Assembly: GCA_041738135.1 (NCBI GenBank) | Contig: JBGSQK010000020.1 | Coordinates: 56,999 to 120,998 of the forward strand | Source: JAGOMX01 sp041738135 | GTDB lineage: Bacteria > Pseudomonadota > Alphaproteobacteria > JAGOMX01 | Direction: 5' to 3' | Length of the DNA stretch: 64,000 nucleotides | Part shown: positions 55,457 through 62,781 of the stretch, one piece after another | Layout: every line of letters begins with the position of its first letter | Numbering within the stretch: the stretch's first letter is position 1 | Position numbers and translations under genes: made by a program | The notes under the pieces: model-generated | The model's database searches: none | The model's input: the letters and a program-made list of their open reading frames with translations, nothing else | Told to the model about the DNA's origin: nothing

Positions 55457-57710
55457 GCTCATTTTAGTCATTTTTGTGACTCAAGATGCTATGGCCACCA
55501 ACATGGTTAAAGTCCCAGAACTTTGGAATGTGCCGGACAAAAAAGCTTCTTTTGTAAACAGGGTCAAACAATTAGAAGATCTAAGTATTTTCTTTGGGGC
55601 TAATCTACAAGGACAGATGGCCATTTATGGTCTTTCAGGGGCAGGCAAAACAGACGTAGGCATTCACTTTGTCCATAGTGTCTATAGCGATTACGATGTA
55701 GTTTGGTGGTTTGATGCGAAACTAGATCTTTCATCACAATATCAGCAGTTTGCGCTGGACTGGAATGCTACCTTTCCCGATTTAAAAGACCAGATTCCAT
55801 TAGATAAAATTGCCGTTAATGGCGTGGTTAATTTCACCAAGAGTGTTCTTAGGAAGACCAATAAGAGTTGGCTGTTGATCTTCGACAGCGTAGAGTCGTT
55901 CGAGTCAATAAGCCCTTATCTTCCTACTATTCATTCAGGAGATGGCAAAAAAAGGCATATTTTAATTACCACCCAAAATAAGCATGGCTGGATTAATTCT
56001 ATTTCTTTACCTGAATTTAGTGAAGCTGAGGCCATACAATTTGCCACAAATGAACTAATAGGAGAAAGACCAGAATCTATACGAAAGTTGGTTGATTTTT
56101 TAAGTCTACTGCCGATTCATATGACCACAGATATTAAATATATCCTTGAAGCAGATATTAGTGTAGATGATTATCTAAAGAAGTACAAGAAATCAGGATC
56201 TCGGTCTCATAGGGGGCAAGAGCATTTTGAAAGTACAATATATGAGATTAAATCTGCTCACCCCATTGCTTACGAACTGATGGTTCTTTTGTCCTTGAAG
56301 AAGGGCATTTCATTACCCAAATCAATTTTGGAAAGGTTTTTAAAAATGCAAAACTCGAAAAGCACTCTTGCTGAAGTTCTTAAAGCAATCGGCAAAGGTA
56401 ACTTCATGCAGGAGCTCAGCGCGGCAAATAAAAACAAAGAATTGTACTCGATCCATGAATCCGTTCAAGAAGCCGTACGCGGACAAATCAGCGATGAAAT
56501 GGCCGAAACGTACACAAACAAACTGGCAACCCTCCTTATATCTTTACTGGATACACAGTGGGAAGATTTGGTGAGCTTTACATCAAAAAACCCTGAAGTC
56601 ATTGCTCTGGCTAACAATGTTTGGGAATTAGGGCTTGAACAAAATATTTCCACTCCTGAGTTTTTTAGGCTAGGACTTTCCCTGATGGAATACCACATGT
56701 TTAAAACACGTGATCATAATGCTTATGAAACCATCTTCAACCAACTTAGAAAAATGCAGCAAGACCTTGGTGATACGCAAATTCCTCAGGCTTCCTTGCA
56801 AAAATTTTATATCAACAGTGTATACGTACGAGGGATTTATCATGACAAGGCTTTGTCCGCTGAAGTTAAACAAAATCTGTTACTAGCCGTCAAAGCGCTA
56901 GAAGAATCAGGCGATGGGGATTTGTATTTGAGATCATTGTATAACTCAGCTCAATATTATTTCTTTTGTGCTGATCTGCAAACCGCAAAAGAATATCTCA
57001 AGGCTGCTGAACCTGTCCTGAAAGTAGCCAAAAGCATAAGCAACATAGATCTTTGTTGGTACGTAAGGTCTTGGGTATATTTGGAATCAGGAGATTATGC
57101 AGAATGTGATCGTTCTCTTGATATGATCTTTACTAATTTCGACCAAGAGCAAAATCATGCAATCAAACTATATGCGATGACCATGAGGGCCAATTCCTAT
57201 TTAGCTGCTGGTCGCACGGAAGAGGCTCTAAAATGGGCACAAGAATCCTTAAGTGGTGCTGCGGATTTCTTTCAGAATGAAAACACCGAAATCACATCTG
57301 AAGCATTGATGGTCCAGGCAAAAGCTTATCTTTTTCTAAAAAACTATAAAGAGGCTCAGCACAGCCTATTTAGAAGCCTTGAGATCTACGAACAGTATTT
57401 TGGTGGGCCAAATAAGCATACGGACCAAGCCGTTTCTCTCCGACTTATGGGTGAGACCTACCTAGCTGAAGGAAATTATGATCAAGCCCTAAAATATTTC
57501 ACCAAGTCCATGAGCATCTATACAACCTTATTTGGCGAAAGCTATGAAGACATGAATGAAGTGAGCTCCCTTTTGGTGGCATTAGCAACTCTGGGTGTAA
57601 AGACAGGACATGAGGAACTAGCGCAAAAATATCTGAGATTGCATATACAGAACTTTGGGGCCAATCACGCAGGGACCAAAAAGATTTTTAATATAATAGA
57701 TGGACACTGA
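55437..57710 (+). CDS. STAND-type NTPase (NB-ARC-like) with C-terminal TPR repeats and apparent signal peptide
   Basis: The 757-residue protein opens with a signal-like segment (NLITKLILVIFVTQDAMA, cleavage after AMA near residue 20). The NTPase domain follows, with Walker A GLSGAGKT (65-72), Walker B SWLLIFDS (Asp150) and an LLITTQN sensor region. A winged-helix-like middle (about 290-380) leads to TPR repeats from about 430 to the end (for example ALKYFTKSMSIYTTLFGESY). STAND NTPases oligomerise on sensing a ligand through their repeats. Export of such a protein is unusual, since ATP is scarce outside the cytoplasm, unless the target is a host cell. The gene overlaps the sensor gene. Confidence 0.75.
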   Translation: MRNLITKLILVIFVTQDAMATNMVKVPELWNVPDKKASFVNRVKQLEDLSIFFGANLQGQMAIYGLSGAGKTDVGIHFVHSVYSDYDVVWWFDAKLDLSSQYQQFALDWNATFPDLKDQIPLDKIAVNGVVNFTKSVLRKTNKSWLLIFDSVESFESISPYLPTIHSGDGKKRHILITTQNKHGWINSISLPEFSEAEAIQFATNELIGERPESIRKLVDFLSLLPIHMTTDIKYILEADISVDDYLKKYKKSGSRSHRGQEHFESTIYEIKSAHPIAYELMVLLSLKKGISLPKSILERFLKMQNSKSTLAEVLKAIGKGNFMQELSAANKNKELYSIHESVQEAVRGQISDEMAETYTNKLATLLISLLDTQWEDLVSFTSKNPEVIALANNVWELGLEQNISTPEFFRLGLSLMEYHMFKTRDHNAYETIFNQLRKMQQDLGDTQIPQASLQKFYINSVYVRGIYHDKALSAEVKQNLLLAVKALEESGDGDLYLRSLYNSAQYYFFCADLQTAKEYLKAAEPVLKVAKSISNIDLCWYVRSWVYLESGDYAECDRSLDMIFTNFDQEQNHAIKLYAMTMRANSYLAAGRTEEALKWAQESLSGAADFFQNENTEITSEALMVQAKAYLFLKNYKEAQHSLFRSLEIYEQYFGGPNKHTDQAVSLRLMGETYLAEGNYDQALKYFTKSMSIYTTLFGESYEDMNEVSSLLVALATLGVKTGHEELAQKYLRLHIQNFGANHAGTKKIFNIIDGH

Positions 57711-57712
57711 TA

Positions 57713-58147
57713 TTAGAGGATATCCATACGATCCAAGTACCACTTAGCGAACCCCTCATCGCAAGTAATTTTGTTGTTATTCTCACTAAAAGTGTATATT
57801 TCCTGTATCGCATCGAATAGGGCAAGCGAATTTATTTCTTTGCCTGCTTTGATTTGATCGCCAAGGTAGCTCATTGTACTTTGTAGAAGCTCCATGTTTG
57901 TGAACATAACAATTTTATCCTTTTGATTAGATAACTGATCCTCCGACTCACTGACTAAATCATTCACTGTACAGCCGAGGGCTTTGGCAACAGCAATCAA
58001 TATATCGATATTTGGCTTCAGTGAATGGCCGGATAGAATGTTGCGAACAACATTAATCTTCAGCCCGGCTTTTTTCTCAAGGCCTTGGACGGACAGATTC
58101 TGCTCTTCAATCTTTTCAAGTATCTTTTCAGCGACCGCATGTTTCAT
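57713..58147 (-). CDS. XRE-family transcriptional regulator
   Basis: This 144-residue protein has an N-terminal HTH_3 domain (about 5-65: ILEKIEEQNLSVQGLEKKAGLKINVVRNILSGHSLKPNIDILIAVAKALGCTVNDLV) and a short C-terminal helical region, as in phage-like repressors. It ends two bases from the convergent STAND gene. A palindrome in the divergent promoter region just upstream (58182-58220) is its likely operator. Confidence 0.88.
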   Translation of the reverse strand: MKHAVAEKILEKIEEQNLSVQGLEKKAGLKINVVRNILSGHSLKPNIDILIAVAKALGCTVNDLVSESEDQLSNQKDKIVMFTNMELLQSTMSYLGDQIKAGKEINSLALFDAIQEIYTFSENNNKITCDEGFAKWYLDRMDIL

Positions 58148-58176
58148 AATTTTCTCTCACCACTCAACGTAGCGTA

Positions 58177-58220
58177 TTGACATGCTCCACAGAGAGGGTA
58201 TTATCTACCCTATGGAGCAT
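58177..58220 (+). promoter_or_regulatory. Promoter overlapped by a palindromic operator
   Basis: TTGACA (58177-58182) and TATTAT (58199-58204) are separated by 16 bases and point right. An imperfect palindrome runs from 58182 to 58220, with outer arms ATGCTCCA and TGGAGCAT and inner arms GGGTA and TACCC. It covers the space between the two boxes and the start point, the arrangement of a repressor operator. The XRE gene is the obvious candidate regulator. Confidence 0.7.
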
Positions 58221-58292
58221 ATTGTTAATATTTTTCACTATAACACAGCTTATATGAACTTGCCCAGCATGATCGTATTGGAATTATTTGAG

Positions 58293-58541
58293 ATGAAAAA
58301 AATACTTAAGGAGGCGAATTTGGCAAAGAAACACATGAGCCCTGAGGACTTAGCTGAGCGATGGGACCTGAATATCAAAACGTTAATGAATTGGCGCTGG
58401 CTAGGATGCGGGCCAGATTTTTTGAAAATAAATGGCAAGATTCTTTACCGCGAGAGAGAGGTAGAAGAATTTGAAGAACAACGGTTGAGCAAAAGCACAA
58501 CTTCACATCAACATGAGCTACGGGCTCTAAAACTAATTTAG
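58293..58541 (+). CDS. Small excisionase-like helix-turn-helix protein
   Basis: The 82-residue protein has a MerR/excisionase-like DNA-binding segment: MSPEDLAERWDLNIKTLMNWRWLGCGPDFLKINGKILYREREVEEFEEQ. Proteins of this type act as excision or replication regulators in mobile elements. Upstream in-frame ATGs exist at 58182, 58212 and 58269; the first lies inside the promoter and the second at its start point, so 58293 is preferred. It is under the palindromic operator and is followed by the replication protein gene. Confidence 0.65.
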   Translation: MKKILKEANLAKKHMSPEDLAERWDLNIKTLMNWRWLGCGPDFLKINGKILYREREVEEFEEQRLSKSTTSHQHELRALKLI

Positions 58542-58555
58542 TGTCTGGAGGAATC

Positions 58556-59935
58556 ATGACATCACGCCTACTAATCGATGAACCACCTATCCTTTTGTTG
58601 CCCTCGTTGGCAGTGGAACTTGGATCTAACGAAGCTATGGTTTTACAACAGATTCATTATTGGCTTACGAGTAAAGGTCATAAACATCTTATTGATGGGG
58701 ATGTTTGGGTTAGAAACACCTATGATCAGTGGGGCAAGCAATTTCCTTTCATGGCCAATAAAACATTGAGACGGGCTATTAGCAGCCTTGAGGAACTTGA
58801 ATTGGTTCAATCCTTCGTGGCGCATGAGGCATCCCGTAAAACAAAATTCTACACTATACAATATGATAATGTGGCCAAGCTAGAACTGCCATTTAGGACA
58901 TGCATAAGAACATCTAAACCCACTGTTCATTCAGTCAGTGGGTTTAGACAAGGTGCGGTCTACCAAACTAGAGCAGATAACAAACTCACTGATCTTGCAC
59001 TCAGTGGGTGTGCATCTGGTCAATCTGACCAGATCGATCTACCCAATTTGGACTTTGATGCTGATTTGGATGAGGTCAGTGGGTCACCATCTGGTCAGTT
59101 TGACCAGACGCACCTGGTCAAAATGACCAGATCATATACAGAAGCAGAGACTACCTTTAGAGATATTATTATTCCTCCTCCTAATCCTCCTCAGACTACG
59201 TCATCCGAGGATTGGTTGGATTTTGATCAAAGCGATGAAAAATCAATCTCGAGAATGACAAGGCAATATTCGGGGGAGGCTACTAGCCCTTCCCAGCTGA
59301 AACCTTCGGAAGATGAGGAGGATGATTTATCCAGCAGAATGATCAAGGTTTGGAATCGTTTGGTTCAGGGGCAAATCAAGGATGCTCCTCGGAAGGAATT
59401 GGTGTTGACGGATGCTCGACGCCAAGCGCTTGAGATTATTTTCAACGGTATTCTGGATGGGGATTTTGATGAGTGGGAGCGGTATTGTTCACGGATTGCA
59501 GGGACGCAGTTTTTGCTCGGGGATAATTCTAGCGGATTTAAGGTTAGTCTGGAATGGGCTTTGAGTGCGGCTAATGCTCTCAAGGTTCTGGAGGGGAGGA
59601 TTTACGATAAGCCTCAGGGCACAGCTCAGCCTGTTAAGCAGCTTGAGCCTGGAGATTTCGTGGCTGAATTGCGGGAACATTTTGCTAGCAACGGCTATCC
59701 GTTGGAGTGGATGAAGGTTTATCAAATCCTTTGCCGGAACAAAGGGCAGGTCTTTTTTACGTCCTGGCTTAAGGCTTGCGTGCCTTTGCCGATTAGGGAT
59801 AACCAGGCTTGTATTTTGGCGCCTACGCGCTTTCAGCGGGATCATATGACTACAAATCATCTTGGTGAGATTAAAGCTGCGGCCCAGGCTTGCTGGCCAG
59901 ATTTGAAAGAACTTACAATCGAGGTGAAGGCATGA
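58556..59935 (+). CDS. Replication-initiation-like protein with DnaA domain I-like C-terminus
   Basis: This 459-residue protein has an N-terminal winged-helix-like replication domain (about 15-120, LLPSLAVELGSNEAMVLQQIHYWL, then TLRRAISSLEEL), as in phage and plasmid replication proteins. The linker of about 150 residues is polar and includes repeated SGQFDQ/SGQSDQ-like and TRSY motifs. The C-terminal 80 residues (FFTSWLKACVPLPIRDNQACILAPTRFQRDHMTTNHLGEIKAAAQ) match the DnaA N-terminal domain I, which binds helicase. DnaA-like replication proteins are recorded in Rickettsiales plasmids and integrative elements. A GGAGG precedes the ATG at 58556. Confidence 0.75.
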   Translation: MTSRLLIDEPPILLLPSLAVELGSNEAMVLQQIHYWLTSKGHKHLIDGDVWVRNTYDQWGKQFPFMANKTLRRAISSLEELELVQSFVAHEASRKTKFYTIQYDNVAKLELPFRTCIRTSKPTVHSVSGFRQGAVYQTRADNKLTDLALSGCASGQSDQIDLPNLDFDADLDEVSGSPSGQFDQTHLVKMTRSYTEAETTFRDIIIPPPNPPQTTSSEDWLDFDQSDEKSISRMTRQYSGEATSPSQLKPSEDEEDDLSSRMIKVWNRLVQGQIKDAPRKELVLTDARRQALEIIFNGILDGDFDEWERYCSRIAGTQFLLGDNSSGFKVSLEWALSAANALKVLEGRIYDKPQGTAQPVKQLEPGDFVAELREHFASNGYPLEWMKVYQILCRNKGQVFFTSWLKACVPLPIRDNQACILAPTRFQRDHMTTNHLGEIKAAAQACWPDLKELTIEVKA

Positions 59936-60159
59936 AAAATCGGATCCAACAACCATGGGACCATCCAATCCACAAAGCGCAACTGACACAAAAGCTGGAG
60001 TCTCACAGGCGTGATCTGAGAATGGCCGGTGATTACCTATGGCAAGAATCTTTTAATATCCGGTTTGATGTAGACGATCTTATCAGCGGTGCACTACAGC
60101 CTGCAGCTAGGGCCAGCTGGCCGAATTTGGAAAACTTAACAATCGAGGTGAAAATATGA
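59932..60159 (+). CDS. Small protein whose tail repeats the end of the preceding gene
   Basis: This 75-residue protein starts at an ATGA overlapping the preceding stop codon. Its last 18 residues (AARASWPNLENLTIEVKI) repeat the end of the preceding protein (AAAQACWPDLKELTIEVKA), and in both genes the tail DNA contains the AATCGAGGTGAA that acts as binding site for the next start. It may be the trace of a partial duplication or gene breakage. No domain is recognised in the remainder. Confidence 0.6.
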   Translation: MKNRIQQPWDHPIHKAQLTQKLESHRRDLRMAGDYLWQESFNIRFDVDDLISGALQPAARASWPNLENLTIEVKI

Positions 60160-60581
60160 ATGATCAAACACAACAATTCTGCTGCGCACGACACGAAGCT
60201 ATGCTGGCTAAGGAAGTTAGTTATCAGACGAACGAACAACTGTTTGATTCTTGGGTTGAACAACATTTTTTAAATAGCACTAAAAACGACGAGAACGAAC
60301 GTAGAGACTCAGAGCCACGGCCCACCGGATATTATTATCATAACGATTGCTCAGGCGCTCATGAAGGCCCTATGCAAAAGGAGAACCCCGCGCCTCATGA
60401 TGAAGAGCGATCTCATGAGCCGGCTTGCGACGACAAAGAAGCTGCACGAATGGGATCACAAGATAATTCCATAAATTGCCCACACTGCCTTTTGGAAACC
60501 GTCGTAACGTGGTCGCTGCAGTATTTTGGATTAGATGACAGGGCTCTTTGGAAACTAAATGAAGATAAAACTAAAACCTAA
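60156..60581 (+). CDS. Hypothetical island protein
   Basis: The 141-residue protein is polar and acidic, with Cys/His residues scattered through it (FCCARHE at the start, INCPHC near residue 110), possibly metal-binding. It overlaps the preceding gene by four bases with a GAGGTGAA binding site. No family is recognised. It is the last gene before the hairpin-containing gap ahead of traA. Confidence 0.55.
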   Translation: MNDQTQQFCCARHEAMLAKEVSYQTNEQLFDSWVEQHFLNSTKNDENERRDSEPRPTGYYYHNDCSGAHEGPMQKENPAPHDEERSHEPACDDKEAARMGSQDNSINCPHCLLETVVTWSLQYFGLDDRALWKLNEDKTKT

Positions 60582-60592
60582 ACATCGGTAAT

Positions 60593-60787
60593 GATACCCG
60601 GGCGACGTCGCTAAACTTCAACCCGAGTATCTGCACCCCAATGCGGAGATTGAAATGCAACTATACTTATCCATGCCTTTGCTTGAAAAATCAAGAAATT
60701 TCGGCTGTCGTTTCAAATCAATTCTCCCATTTCATAAATTCAGTTTTACCGGCGTAAAACCCCGCGTCCGTCAATTTGCCGGTAAAA
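60593..60787. repeat. Intergenic hairpin cluster upstream of traA
   Basis: In the 337-base gap before traA there is an inverted repeat GATACCCGGG (60593-60602) / CCCGAGTATC (60622-60631) with one mismatch, whose loop contains the perfect palindrome GCGACGTCGC (60602-60611). A second inverted repeat is TTTTACCGGC (60744-60753) / GCCGGTAAAA (60778-60787), perfect over ten bases. Such structures can be operators, an attenuator or part of a transfer origin. Nothing else is evident in the gap beyond a spurious longer frame for traA. Confidence 0.55.
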
Positions 60788-60918
60788 ATCTGGGGGAAAG
60801 GTGCCTCTTTATAACTCAGATTGACGCAACGTCTATGGGAGTGGGCTTATGGAATGGATTCCTTGGCCCACTTTTAGGCGTTTTCGATTTTTCAAACGAC
60901 AACAAAAAGGAAACTCTC

Positions 60919-61212
60919 ATGGAAACTAAACGTTACATTCCCCTCGCAATTGCAATTGGAGCTTGCTTGTTAACATCTGACTCACATGCTGCGGGCACCA
61001 ATGGCGATCTCTTCAATTCGGAAATCGGCCAAGTGGAAAAGCTTATTACTGGCGGTTATATGCGTATCGGATTGCTGGGTGTTTCCGGCGCTGCCGCTAT
61101 TGGTGGGATTTTGAAACAAAACGGCTGGATGTTTGTTTCAGGCATTGCTGGCTGTGCGTTCGTGTACTTCATGAAAGGCTGGATTACGACCACCTTCGCC
61201 ATGGTTGTTTGA
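60919..61212 (+). CDS. traA: TraA-like F-type pilin
   Basis: This 97-residue prepilin starts at an ATG preceded by AAGGAAA; a longer frame from 60655 adds unrelated residues. It has a signal-like segment (IPLAIAIGACLLTSDSHAAG) followed by a mature part with two hydrophobic helices (about 50-70 and 76-95), as in F pilin. Its place directly before traL, traE, traK and traB supports the name. It would form the conjugative pilus. Confidence 0.82.
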   Translation: METKRYIPLAIAIGACLLTSDSHAAGTNGDLFNSEIGQVEKLITGGYMRIGLLGVSGAAAIGGILKQNGWMFVSGIAGCAFVYFMKGWITTTFAMVV

Positions 61213-61224
61213 GGAAACGACCCC

Positions 61225-61521
61225 ATGAGTAACACTTATGATCTACACATCATATTGCATCACTTGGATGATCCTTTGCGGATTTTAAAATGGACTGTGG
61301 ATGAGGCAGTGGTGCTCATATTGCCCATGTTCTTTGGGCTAGCCATTGATCATTTCATCATTGGATTGTTGATGTCAGCGGTTGGCTTTTGGGGATTGCG
61401 TAATCTTAAACGGCGGTTGGGTTTGATGGCGGTTAAACATGCTCTCTATTGGTATCTGCCGCATAACCGGCGGAAGCTGCCCACATCGCCGCCTTCATAT
61501 ATTCGGGAGTACTTAGGATGA
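61225..61521 (+). CDS. traL: TraL-like type IV secretion protein
   Basis: The 98-residue protein has two hydrophobic segments (about 28-60) and the family features DDPLRILKWTVDEAVV at the start and HALYWYLPHNRRKLPTSPPSYIREYLG at the end. TraL (VirB3-like) is an inner-membrane component needed for pilus assembly. It overlaps traE by four bases. Confidence 0.9.
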   Translation: MSNTYDLHIILHHLDDPLRILKWTVDEAVVLILPMFFGLAIDHFIIGLLMSAVGFWGLRNLKRRLGLMAVKHALYWYLPHNRRKLPTSPPSYIREYLG

Positions 61522-62081
61522 AGTTTCAACTGCAGAGTAGCCGGTTAGGTGATTTGTTGCAGCAGCGTCATTTGTTGCTGGTTTTCACTAGCTTTCTGTT
61601 GATTACCAATTTGACGCAGGCAGTTTTGAGCTTGTTTAAGAATGAGCGCGTGATCGTTGTGCCGCCGGATTTGCATCAGGAATATTGGCTCGAGAAGAAC
61701 AAGGTCTCGGCCAGTTATCTGGAGGAGATGGGGTTGTATTATGCTTCGTTATTGTTGGATAACAGCCCCGCCAATTTTGCTTTCAAGCGAGAGATAATCT
61801 TGCGTAAAGCGGTTGAACATGCTTATGGGCCTTTGAAACGTCGGCTGCTTGAGGATGAGGATCGCATCAAGAAAGAAAATGTAGCTACTAGCTTTCAGCC
61901 AAATTCGGTGAAGGTGGATCCTAACAATATGTCGGTGGAGATCACGGGGGATTTGCTGCGGTACGTGGGTGAGAAGCGCATATCGCAATCTCGGGATGTT
62001 TATAGCCTCGGTATGGTTTATCGCCATGGTCGGTTGCTGATTGAAACATTTAAACTGATAGGGAGTGATCAGCATGATTAA
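61518..62081 (+). CDS. traE: TraE-like type IV secretion protein
   Basis: The 187-residue protein has one membrane helix (about 18-40) and a periplasmic domain with VIVVPPDLHQEYWLEKNKVSASYLEEMGLYYASLLLDNSP, the TraE/VirB5-VirB8-like hallmark of F-type systems. It overlaps traL and traK. Confidence 0.92.
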   Translation: MKFQLQSSRLGDLLQQRHLLLVFTSFLLITNLTQAVLSLFKNERVIVVPPDLHQEYWLEKNKVSASYLEEMGLYYASLLLDNSPANFAFKREIILRKAVEHAYGPLKRRLLEDEDRIKKENVATSFQPNSVKVDPNNMSVEITGDLLRYVGEKRISQSRDVYSLGMVYRHGRLLIETFKLIGSDQHD

Positions 62082-62781
62082 GAAGAATATTTTGGGAATA
62101 GGTCTGTTGGCCCTTGGAAGTGCTCAGGTTCAGGCGGTTCAGAACTTTAATCTTGTGGATCATCAACGGACTGAAATTCAGGTGTCCAATCGGCAGTTGA
62201 ACCGTATCGCAGTTAAAGGTGATCGCATTCAGCAGATTTTTGGGAGCGATGAGCATTTTCATATGGAAACGGATGAACATGGCGGGCAGATCTTTTTTAA
62301 GTTTCTATCCGATCAGATGCTGGAGCCGGTGTCGATAACCATCGTTACCGAGGCTGGCCTTACCCAAGATCTGACGTTGATGCCAGACGATAGGGATGCT
62401 CAGACCGTGCTTTTTAAGCCAGGGGTTGGAACGGATGGAAGTGAACAGCCTGAAGCTGCAAAGTCGCGTCAGGATGAAATGGTTCAGTTGATTGGAGCCA
62501 TGACAGTTGGTGCGGGCCTTGAGGGGTTTGAGATTAAAACCGTTGTCCCTGAGGAAAGCTCTGAAGAACTCTTGGGGTTTAAGCCCTGTAGAATTTATGA
62601 GGGAGTTCAGTTCAAAGGCATCGTCTTCGGTCTTCATAACAATGGTGAGGTTGCTCTTAATTTAGCCGAACAAGACTTGGTTCGGCCGGGCGATCTTGCT
62701 GCAAGCCTTTCCACAACAACTCTAGCACCTGGACAATCGGCTCAGCTTAATGTGATTCAAGCCGTCAAGGAGATGTCATGA
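62074..62781 (+). CDS. traK: TraK-like type IV secretion protein
   Basis: The 235-residue protein has a signal peptide (KKNILGIGLLALGSAQVQA) and a beta-rich periplasmic domain related to VirB9. TraK works with TraB and TraV in the outer membrane core. The ATG at 62074 has GGGAG upstream; a GTG at 62065 is also in frame. It overlaps traE and traB. Confidence 0.88.
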   Translation: MIKKNILGIGLLALGSAQVQAVQNFNLVDHQRTEIQVSNRQLNRIAVKGDRIQQIFGSDEHFHMETDEHGGQIFFKFLSDQMLEPVSITIVTEAGLTQDLTLMPDDRDAQTVLFKPGVGTDGSEQPEAAKSRQDEMVQLIGAMTVGAGLEGFEIKTVVPEESSEELLGFKPCRIYEGVQFKGIVFGLHNNGEVALNLAEQDLVRPGDLAASLSTTTLAPGQSAQLNVIQAVKEMS

